Source: Acinetobacter sp. ASP199
GTDB lineage: Bacteria > Pseudomonadota > Gammaproteobacteria > Pseudomonadales > Moraxellaceae
Length of the DNA stretch: 64,000 nt
NCBI RefSeq assembly: GCF_022700675.1
Contig: NZ_CP062182.1
Coordinates: 2,232,001 to 2,296,000, forward strand
Reading direction: 5' to 3'
The translations under genes and the position numbers were made by a program. Positions 58,101-64,000 of the stretch are shown here, piece by piece. Position 1 is the stretch's first letter; every line of letters starts with the position of its first letter. The notes beneath the pieces were generated by a model, which saw only the letters and a program-made list of their open reading frames with translations, did not search any database and was not told where the DNA came from.

Positions 58101-59600
58101 ACGATCAGCTGCAATACGCTGGCTGAGTCCAGTAAAATCAACTGCTATAGATACATGTGAATCCACTAGCGCAGATACCGCAGTTTCAGCGACTTTGTCT
58201 GTAGCGAATACTTCGATGTCTTGCTGTATAAAGGCAGACAGATCTTCGAGGAGTTTTTCAACTTCGGCATTCAAAATCACGCGCTGTCCTGCAGCGAGTG
58301 TATCGAACAGGTGAATGAATTCCTGATGTGCCTGTGCAAACAGTTCAAAGGCATAATCGCTTTCAAGCAATACTGGTCTCGCCAGCAAAGCATCATAAGC
58401 TGCTTTTAACTGGGATGCGAATTCATGAATACCGATCGATGCACGATTATCAGTATGTGCCATCAGCTCTGCGGCCTGCTGGCTTAAAGCTTCAATATAG
58501 TCTGGATATTCTTCAAGTACCCGCTTATCAAACTCAAATTCGGCATCCAGTAACTGATCAATATTCAGTTCAACCAGACGTGTAACCATACCTTGAGATT
58601 GATCAGCATCCTGCTCCTCAGTCGCAGTAAAACCATAGGCATCCCAGGCATCTTTAAAAGTGGTAGTAATCCCTACCAGCTTTTCAGCCTTACCTTGTTT
58701 CAATAGATGTAAATAATCACCGATAAATTCTGAATATTGCTGTAAAAGTGCTGTTTCTCTTGAAGTTGAAGCAATTTCATCCTGAACCAGAGTTTTAAAT
58801 AAATTCTCTACTTTGACACTGGCATCACAAATATCATCAATCTGAGCCATAGATGAGCTGCCACGTAAAGTATGCAGCGCACGAATCAGGCCATTATAGT
58901 CTTGCTTGGCACTATTTTCGTGTTTCAGGAAATTATAGATCGTCGCAAGATGTTCTTCGGCTTCTTCAACAAAGATTGCCACTGTTTCTTCAAGATCGGT
59001 ACGTTCTTCAACTACATTGACTTGTTCTGTGGTAGCAGTTTCTGCAATTGATGAGTCTTCTGCTGCAATATCAGCAAATTCTAGACCTGTTAGCTGATCT
59101 TCAGCAGTCAGATTGTCTGCAAGTTGCAATAATTCTTCAAGTGCTGGTTCTGGACTCAATTGCTGTTGTAATTGTTGTCCTAAAAGTACCACAGGACGTA
59201 AATCAACGGTCAATGGCTGTACCTGCTTAAAGCATGGATACAATACATATTGATAAATATTTAGAGTTGCCTGCGCGAACTTCTGAATGACTGGCGTTAA
59301 TTTGATTGAACCGGAAAGTACACGGTTTAAAGTATCCTCAACCGCCCAGGCGATTTCACCAGCCTGCTTCGCACCGACCATACGCCCCGAACCTTTCAGG
59401 GTATGAAAATGACGGCGAATAGTAGTTAATGTTTCTTGATGATCCGGTGTGACAAACCACTGTGGCAATAAAGCATTCAACTCGACAAAGATTTCTTCAA
59501 TCTCTTCGACAAATATCTCTAAAATTTCAGCATCTTGATCAAGATAACTATCTTCAGGAAGCGCTGTCGTTTCAACTAGATCTTTTAATATTTCTTTCAT
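55110..59600 (-). CDS. chpA: Hybrid chemotaxis histidine kinase ChpA
   Basis: ChpA is the CheA-type kinase of the type IV pilus chemosensory system, controlling twitching and surface-linked cAMP output in relatives. The 1496 residues contain four recognisable histidine phosphotransfer domains, with HxxKG/HxxRG motifs at His66, His243, His556 and His764. A degenerate region lies between 340 and 490. The dimerisation and ATPase domains follow (NAIDHGLED, DDGKGID, GRGVGLDVV), then a CheW domain, then a C-terminal receiver (about 1371-1496) with phosphoacceptor Asp1424. It is much shorter than Pseudomonas ChpA. It is the fifth gene of pilG-pilH-pilI-pilJ-chpA. Confidence 0.94.
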   Translation of the reverse strand: MKEILKDLVETTALPEDSYLDQDAEILEIFVEEIEEIFVELNALLPQWFVTPDHQETLTTIRRHFHTLKGSGRMVGAKQAGEIAWAVEDTLNRVLSGSIKLTPVIQKFAQATLNIYQYVLYPCFKQVQPLTVDLRPVVLLGQQLQQQLSPEPALEELLQLADNLTAEDQLTGLEFADIAAEDSSIAETATTEQVNVVEERTDLEETVAIFVEEAEEHLATIYNFLKHENSAKQDYNGLIRALHTLRGSSSMAQIDDICDASVKVENLFKTLVQDEIASTSRETALLQQYSEFIGDYLHLLKQGKAEKLVGITTTFKDAWDAYGFTATEEQDADQSQGMVTRLVELNIDQLLDAEFEFDKRVLEEYPDYIEALSQQAAELMAHTDNRASIGIHEFASQLKAAYDALLARPVLLESDYAFELFAQAHQEFIHLFDTLAAGQRVILNAEVEKLLEDLSAFIQQDIEVFATDKVAETAVSALVDSHVSIAVDFTGLSQRIAADRQQQDADDANRDFDEDLLDIFLEEADELLVGIDDDLNTWSKEPENTNSLNNLMRYLHTLKGGANMIAATHIGSIAHELESIYERVIRQQISVTPALIQIIRLVQDNVSDRIQSIRDDKIDYPAPEAIHILQNIQALIAGTATATPVVAVETVAEAAASVEQDVVEDAIESAEIVAESQELELVDSFETESVPASDEQNQEDQADETPAESAKSALSEEDDLQSIVEETFLEESQEILENAEKLLNQWFDQRSDRSLLLQLQRAAHSIKGGARMISNESIGSIAYGLESAFEQFAVHHFNSNAYDSLLQKTLKWLAQAIFDRDYSGFEQIKVALDAIEFVDVTAQLPERLTKTESLEVSTGFEFVQGDGTEPPNMLGEWAENSSSDSSNEMIRISAELVEKMIDLSGENAINRSRIEMDLGQLGNTLNEMELAIKRLADQLRRMEGELESQIIAKHGSENSRYADFDPLEMDQYSSLNQLSKSLAESASDLVDFKTTLAEKIRDTEGLLLQQSRIQAEIQESLMRTRLVPFDRMLPRLQRIVRQTSTTLNRPAELIVQNTEGELDRTILERLVNPFEHMLRNAIDHGLEDTAERLALNKPEVGSIVLNISRQGTDVIISFSDDGKGIDAENIRAKAISLDLIKAEQQMDQEELLQFIFHPGFSTAKAVTQISGRGVGLDVVQSEIKTLGGHVSVSSELGKGTTFTIRVPTTVAVSDALMVKAGDQQFAVSLAQIDRIVRIAPATLETYFNSKDDYFKIDGVNYKLRYLSEFVSNQPIPRLNNVAHSLPVLLIKGNGGQSIALLVDQLVGSRAQIVVKPIGQQFANVGVIAGATILGDGQVCLILDGQNIARQVQATQRIKQLSDQQDLSRRGNARRLVMIVDDSVTVRKVTSRLLERQGYDIVTAKDGVDAIEQLENVRPDLMLLDIEMPRMDGFEVTNLVRHHDIHRNLPIIMITSRTGEKHRERAFSLGVTHYMGKPFQEAELLANVQELIAAQQG

Positions 59601-59719
59601 AGCTAAGGCTTCTTACGTTCTGCCGCCAAGAAGGGCGCTCAAACTTAATTGTGACCGTCGCGCGAGACCTAACGTTTGAAGTTAAGTACATCTTGTCGAG
59701 GCTTTATCTGTATGTGGAG

Positions 59720-59743
59720 GTGTCTTAACCGGGATTAAGACAC
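59720..59743. repeat. Perfect intercistronic hairpin between pilJ and chpA
   Basis: GTGTCTTAA and TTAAGACAC are perfect arms around a six-base loop, and GGAG/CTCC just outside can extend the stem. It lies about 26 bases after the pilJ stop, without a T-run on the coding strand. It may stabilise or process the long operon mRNA or lower chpA expression. Confidence 0.65.
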
Positions 59744-59768
59744 ACTCCTTCCCTCAAATTTGTCTGAC

Positions 59769-61841
59769 TTATTCTGGAAGTTTAAAGTCAGATACAGATT
59801 CACGTAATGCATCGGCCATGTTGGCAAGTTCAGATACCGAACGTGCCGTATCGAAGGTTGCAGTCGTTGTTTGTGAAGTAATTTCCTGTACAACATTCAT
59901 CGTCGTTGCAATATGACCAGCAGATGCAGCCTGAAGTTTTGCTGCATCGGAAATGTTCGCAATCAGTTTTGCAAGATTATTTGATACTGTTTGAATCTCA
60001 TCTAGTGCCACACCGGCATCTTTAGACAGGTTCGCACCACGTACAACCTCGGCAGTCGTTTGTTCCATCGAAATTACAGCTTCGTTGGTATCCGTTTGAA
60101 TGGTTTTTACCAAGCCTTCAATCTGCTTGGTCGCAGATGCAGAACGTTCTGCCAGACGCTGTACTTCATCGGCAACCACGGCAAAACCACGACCTGCTTC
60201 ACCTGCCATCGACGCCTGAATTGCAGCGTTTAATGCCAGGATGTTCGTTTGGTCGGCAATATCGTTAATCAGTGCGACAATGTTACCAATCTCTTGTGAA
60301 GACTCACCCAGACGTTTAATACGTTTAGATGTTTCCTGGATCTGTTCACGAATCGTATCCATACCCTCAATAGAACGGTGTACAACGTCTGCACCATTTG
60401 CGGCGATCTGTACTGAACGTTCCGCAACGACAGCAGATTCTTCAGCGTTGGCAGATACCTGGTCAATAGACAGGGCCATTTCGTTAATTGCTGCAGATGC
60501 CCCGGCAATCTCTTGTGCCTGATGTTCAGATGCTTCTGCTAACTGGTTGGTAATGCTCTGAGTTGTTGCAGTATATTGTGCAACTTCCTGAGAAGTTTCT
60601 GTAATACGCGATACCAGGTCACGTAATTGATCGATCGCGAAGTTAATCGAGTCAGCAATCGCACCTGTAAAGTCTTCAGATACCGTTGCATATGAACGTA
60701 AGTCACCATCTGCAAGGTCGGCAATTTCGTCAAGTAAACGAAGAATCGCATTCTGGTTACGGTCATATTCTTCTTGCAAGCGAGATACACGCTGTTTATC
60801 TGCAACACCACGCAAGCCAAGCAATTTAAATACACAGAACAAGAAACCTGTTAGCAAGAGAAGTAAAAGGATCGCAGGAATTGCAGTTTTAATCCCTGTA
60901 TTCCCTGAAAGCTTGTTCAAGTTTTCAAGTAGTTGGTCAGATTGAGAGAAAATTGAAGCAGATGCTTGACGTACTTTTACAATTTGTGCTGAGTTTTGCA
61001 AGATTGTTGCTGATGCAGCGAGTAGTACCTCTTCATACTCGGCTTTAATGCCTTCTAAAGATTCGCGTAAATCTGGTGCGTCAATACGTTGTACACCCAG
61101 TTGTGCTGAACCGTTGAGCTGGGCATTCAGATAAGAACCGAAAGTTTCAGTATCGGCACTAAAGTCATCCGCTGATTCACGAGAACCATCTGTACCGGTC
61201 AATACCAAGCTGATCGAACGTAAGATACGTTCCGCAATGAACACCTGGTTTTTCGCAATCACCACCTGGTTAGATGGCATATCTTGACGTGCCATCTGGT
61301 CAACCATGAGGTTATATTCTGCCTGAATGCCTGGAATCGCTTCACCAATCGCAATGTTAGTATCGTAAAGCTGGTTAATGATTTTTTGTTGTGAAGAAAT
61401 CAAGTCAATACTTGAAGATACTTCTGTCCATTGCTTGTCTACAGCTTGCAAGGCTTCATTATTCGAATGGATGCTTTTTACTGTTTCTAGGTTTTCAGCA
61501 AATGACTTCTGTGATTCGGTCAAGCTTTTCATCGCTTCAGGTGTGCCTGATGCTGTCGCTTCGGTCGCTTGACGTGAAATAGTTTGCGAAAGTAGACGTA
61601 ATTCACCCAAACTTTGTGTAAGTTCGTTGGCACGAGGAACGCTATAGAAAAGGTATAACAACGTGATAGTGGCAGCAAAGAGACAGCCAACTGCTCCGTA
61701 AATGAGTGGCTTAGACTTTTCACTATCACCAAATACACGTGATAACTGATCTGCTTGTGATTGAATCTTGGCAAAAAAAGCATTACCACCGGTGCGGCTG
61801 CTACTTTCGCCTGTTTTTTTCTTCTTAAGCTTAAAGCCCAT
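59769..61841 (-). CDS. pilJ: Twitching-motility chemoreceptor PilJ
   Basis: PilJ is the methyl-accepting receptor of the Pil-Chp system. From the ATG at 61841 (after GGGGAG) it has 690 residues. One membrane helix lies near 47-68 and another near 322-345, with a helical periplasmic sensor between them. The cytoplasmic signalling domain follows, with a HAMP-like linker and the hairpin tip [50 protein letters not shown] upstream that directly abuts the pilI stop opens a longer frame but lacks a ribosome site. In Pseudomonas PilJ senses surface contact through pilin; that role is inferred here. Confidence 0.93.
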   Translation of the reverse strand: MGFKLKKKKTGESSSRTGGNAFFAKIQSQADQLSRVFGDSEKSKPLIYGAVGCLFAATITLLYLFYSVPRANELTQSLGELRLLSQTISRQATEATASGTPEAMKSLTESQKSFAENLETVKSIHSNNEALQAVDKQWTEVSSSIDLISSQQKIINQLYDTNIAIGEAIPGIQAEYNLMVDQMARQDMPSNQVVIAKNQVFIAERILRSISLVLTGTDGSRESADDFSADTETFGSYLNAQLNGSAQLGVQRIDAPDLRESLEGIKAEYEEVLLAASATILQNSAQIVKVRQASASIFSQSDQLLENLNKLSGNTGIKTAIPAILLLLLLTGFLFCVFKLLGLRGVADKQRVSRLQEEYDRNQNAILRLLDEIADLADGDLRSYATVSEDFTGAIADSINFAIDQLRDLVSRITETSQEVAQYTATTQSITNQLAEASEHQAQEIAGASAAINEMALSIDQVSANAEESAVVAERSVQIAANGADVVHRSIEGMDTIREQIQETSKRIKRLGESSQEIGNIVALINDIADQTNILALNAAIQASMAGEAGRGFAVVADEVQRLAERSASATKQIEGLVKTIQTDTNEAVISMEQTTAEVVRGANLSKDAGVALDEIQTVSNNLAKLIANISDAAKLQAASAGHIATTMNVVQEITSQTTTATFDTARSVSELANMADALRESVSDFKLPE

Positions 61842-61886
61842 AAAGCTTCTCCCCGAATTTACGCCCTTTTTACTTTCGTGCGACAA

Positions 61887-62423
61887 TTAATTTATAAATT
61901 TTATAGATGCATTCATGTATTTTGGATTTTGCAACAAACGACTGAATAAGAAGACATGCCACTGCTGATTATGCTGGTGGAAATACCCCTGACAATATTC
62001 CTGTAAATCTTTGTCTAATTCAGTTGTTTTAGAAAAGAAACTTTTCTTGTTAAAGTGTTGAATCCCCAAAACCTGATCTACAACCAGGCCGACATACTGA
62101 TCATTATGGTTAATGCATAATACTTTTTGAGTAGGTGAATACTGGCTTCTGTGTCCGGACATGTATTGAGCCAGATCTGAGACTGAAAGCAGCCTGCCCC
62201 GAATATTGGCCAGTCCCACCACCCACGGCTGAGTGTTCGGGACAGGTGTATATTTTGGCGGATAAATAACTTCCGATACTTCCCCAAGCGGTGCAACAAA
62301 ATATTGCCCCATCATTTCAAAAGCAATGCCTGACCATCGGTTGACTTCTTTCTCACTGGAAACGTAGTTTTTATTACCTCGTTTCGCAATCCGAAGCAGT
62401 TCGATAAATCCATTCGCTGCCAT
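61887..62423 (-). CDS. pilI: CheW-type adaptor PilI
   Basis: PilI couples the receptor PilJ to the kinase ChpA. The 178-residue protein is a CheW domain with GIAFEMMGQYFVAPLGEVSEVI, VVGLANIRGRLLSVSDLAQYM and VLCINHNDQYVGLVVDQVLG. It follows pilH by 5 bases and precedes pilJ with about 45 bases. Confidence 0.92.
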   Translation of the reverse strand: MAANGFIELLRIAKRGNKNYVSSEKEVNRWSGIAFEMMGQYFVAPLGEVSEVIYPPKYTPVPNTQPWVVGLANIRGRLLSVSDLAQYMSGHRSQYSPTQKVLCINHNDQYVGLVVDQVLGIQHFNKKSFFSKTTELDKDLQEYCQGYFHQHNQQWHVFLFSRLLQNPKYMNASIKFIN

Positions 62424-62428
62424 AGCGC

Positions 62429-62797
62429 TTATCCTGCATTGAGGTGTTGCTTAATCACATCAATTAACTGATTTTCATCTACAGGCTTGGTCAGATAATC
62501 TACTGCACCCTGACGCTTACCCCATACACGGTCAGTTGCCTGATCCTTGGTACTTACAATGACAATTGGAATATGTTTTGTTGTAGCCCCACGAGCGATC
62601 TGACGTGTCGCCTGAAAACCGTTTACCCCTGGCATCACGACATCCATTAACACCAGATCAGGCAATTCTGCCTGCGCCATGGTCACTCCATCCGCCCCAT
62701 TTGCTGCTTCAATTACCTCAAAGCCATGCTTGGATAGAATTTCGCGGAAACGAAAAGTTTCTGTCGGTGAATCATCTACGATTAGAATACGTGGCAT
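62429..62797 (-). CDS. pilH: Response regulator PilH
   Basis: PilH is a stand-alone CheY-type receiver of 122 residues. The acid pocket is VDDS at 7-10, the phosphoacceptor is Asp52 in VLMDVVMPGVNGFQATRQ, and the switch and lysine sites are VSTKD and YLTKPVD. I use the ATG at 62797, which gives MPRILIVDDSPTE like PilH from Pseudomonas and follows GGGGAAAT. In relatives PilH opposes PilG or acts as a phosphate sink. Confidence 0.93.
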   Translation of the reverse strand: MPRILIVDDSPTETFRFREILSKHGFEVIEAANGADGVTMAQAELPDLVLMDVVMPGVNGFQATRQIARGATTKHIPIVIVSTKDQATDRVWGKRQGAVDYLTKPVDENQLIDVIKQHLNAG

Positions 62798-62826
62798 GCC
62801 TATTTCCCCAAGAAAAATCAAATAAA

Positions 62827-63210
62827 TTAAGCACTGATATGGTTGCGGATTGCGGTAAGCAACTCATCTTTGCTAAATGGCTTGGTGAGATATTCATCTG
62901 AACCTACCACACGGCCTTTGGCCTGGTCGAACAAACCATCTTTACTCGATAGCATAATAACAGGAATGTTCTGATAACTTTGCGAGTTTTTAATTAAGGC
63001 ACAAGTCTGATAACCATCGAGACGAGGCATCATGATGTCCACAAAAACGATGTCGGGATTCGCTTCTGCAATTTTTGATAATGCTTCAAAACCGTCTACC
63101 GCAGTAATGACTTCACAACCTTCACGCTGAAGAAGAGTTTCCGCTGTACGACGAATGGTTTTTGAATCATCAATGACCATCACTTTTAGATTTTGGAATT
63201 TATCGTCCAT
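62827..63210 (-). CDS. pilG: Response regulator PilG
   Basis: PilG is the CheY-type output regulator that promotes pilus extension in characterised systems. The 127 residues carry MVIDDSKTIRRTAETLL, phosphoacceptor Asp58 in VFVDIMMPRLDGYQTC, LSSKDG and Lys110 in YLTKPFSKDELL. It is the first gene of the operon. The promoter must lie in the 308-base gap upstream. Confidence 0.94.
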   Translation of the reverse strand: MDDKFQNLKVMVIDDSKTIRRTAETLLQREGCEVITAVDGFEALSKIAEANPDIVFVDIMMPRLDGYQTCALIKNSQSYQNIPVIMLSSKDGLFDQAKGRVVGSDEYLTKPFSKDELLTAIRNHISA

Positions 63211-63518
63211 TTCTTAACCCTTCCCATTTAAAAACCATAAGCGACCACAGGCTTATAGTGGAATATTATATAAGTGCCGATTATTTTTAACATACCTGTC
63301 CAGAGATTATCAACGAGCATTTTCTAAACAAGTAGTCAAAAAACTATAATTTCAATAACGACTTCACACTTTCCCTGTTTCAATGATTTTTTTTTGAGTG
63401 GTAATAGTTTTTTATTGTCAGAATTAGGAATAATATAGCAATATAATTACTTTTAAATAAGTAATTTAGTCAACTTTAAAATAACTTTATTAGTAAACTT
63501 TTATTTGCGGAGCCGATC
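63211..63518. other. 308-base divergent promoter region between pilG and DUF4124-like gene
   Basis: The gap is AT-rich. AATTACTT and AAGTAATT form an eight-base inverted repeat around six bases at 63445-63466, possibly chance in such AT-rich DNA. No gene is visible. Confidence 0.5.
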
Positions 63519-64000
63519 ATGCGTCAGCTTGGGGAAAAACCTGATTATATGGGTCAGAAAAAATCCATAATCGGGAAGACTGCAGTTTTAGTGGCACTCG
63601 TGCTGCAAACCCTGTTGACTATTAGCAATGCGTCCGTAACAAATGCAGCGATCCAAAAGGCAAAATGGTATCGTTATTATGATCATAAAGGTGTAGCCAA
63701 TATTAGCAGCAACGTGACCCCTAACCATATTCGTTATGGCTATGAAGCTCTTGATCAGAATATGCAGGTGATTCAGCGCGCCAAGCCTTATAATGTTGAA
63801 ACTGATATTCGTCAGGCACCTCAACGCGCAGCACATGCCAGACAGCAGGCAGAAGACCAGAAGTTAAAACGCGCCTATAATAATAGCCAGGTCGCATTAC
63901 AAAAAAAGAATGAAGTACTCTCTCAGTTAAAAAAGCAAATGGCTTTTCAACAAGAGCAACTGAAGCAGTTACAAAAGGATCGGATTATGTTCGTGCGTCA
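63519..64000 (+). CDS. DUF4124-like protein with coiled coil, 3' part cut off
   Basis: The gene starts at an ATG after GCGGAG and runs off the right edge with 160 whole codons seen and no stop. Residues about 16-40 form a hydrophobic helix (signal peptide or anchor). A short domain with WYRYYDHKGVANIS near 52-90 resembles the DUF4124 pattern. From about 105 the protein is a Gln/Lys/Glu-rich coiled coil. It should be periplasmic or anchored to the membrane. The function is unknown. Confidence 0.72.
   Translation, partial: MRQLGEKPDYMGQKKSIIGKTAVLVALVLQTLLTISNASVTNAAIQKAKWYRYYDHKGVANISSNVTPNHIRYGYEALDQNMQVIQRAKPYNVETDIRQAPQRAAHARQQAEDQKLKRAYNNSQVALQKKNEVLSQLKKQMAFQQEQLKQLQKDRIMFVR

Noticed and set aside
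63588-63836. Minus-strand frame of 82 codons near the right edge
   Set aside because: It is the shadow of the DUF4124-like gene, which has a good ribosome site and protein-like features on the plus strand.

Overview
The window looks like ordinary chromosome of an Acinetobacter species (Moraxellaceae, Gammaproteobacteria). The evidence is a lipoprotein-adaptor/RND pump/outer-membrane-factor operon matching AdeIJK, a PilGHIJ-ChpA twitching-chemotaxis cluster with the shortened Acinetobacter-type ChpA, a fused siroheme synthase beginning with the sequence familiar from that genus, moderate G+C with AT-rich gaps, and many Acinetobacter-type hypothetical families (DUF2505, DUF1853, DUF2750, YbjQ pair). 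The species cannot be fixed from the sequence alone. I see no insertion sequence, prophage, CRISPR array or plasmid feature.

Layout. 1-6.3 kb (mostly minus): serS-cysG-trmL, an RsiV-like lipoprotein, lolA, and rplU-rpmA. 6.7-9.8 kb: ispB followed by a large membrane protein of the 'SpecificRecomb' family. 10.5-16.5 kb: adeIJK efflux operon. 16.5-26.8 kb: two tandem YbjQ-type proteins, a second peptide deformylase, an MHS-type transporter, small hypotheticals, an acetyltransferase, a 7TM-GGDEF protein, FKBP, MgtC, YaeQ and a COG0523 GTPase. 27-34 kb: a small Ala/Thr/Glu-rich exported protein, an MhpA-like FAD hydroxylase, a GST, a tetR-MFS-lysR transcription unit with a palindromic operator, and a hot-dog thioesterase. 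34-45 kb: a short dispersed-type repeat, a patatin lipoprotein, and transporters (chromate, AGCS, GltS, Bcr/CflA, FUSC) with a nitroreductase. 45-49.7 kb: a YcxB-like protein, a PepSY/flavodoxin/reductase fusion, a DUF218 protein and a DUF2750 protein. 49.8-50.7 kb: eight tRNA genes (four Val-TAC, four Asp-GTC) behind one near-consensus promoter. 51-54.6 kb: a leaderless YkuD protein with a YbaN protein, DUF1853, an entericidin-like lipoprotein and dapE. 54.6-63.2 kb: pilG-pilH-pilI-pilJ-chpA plus a CheW-like gene, then a partial DUF4124-type gene running off the end.

How the genes work together. AdeIJK forms one tripartite drug efflux machine. PilG/H/I/J/ChpA with the last CheW-like protein form the type IV pilus chemosensory pathway. 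serS-cysG-trmL appears co-transcribed. tetR-mfs-lysR looks like a self-regulated efflux locus. The YkuD-YbaN pair is tightly linked. Many starts were moved inward from the longest open frame, where a Shine-Dalgarno sequence, a signal peptide or family alignment supported it; several genes use GTG or TTG.

I did not find a clearly new multi-gene system. The most rewarding spots are the tRNA array, the tetR-mfs-lysR unit, the inverted repeats near gltS and between pilJ and chpA, the tandem YbjQ pair, the PepSY fusion reductase, and several small unnamed proteins.
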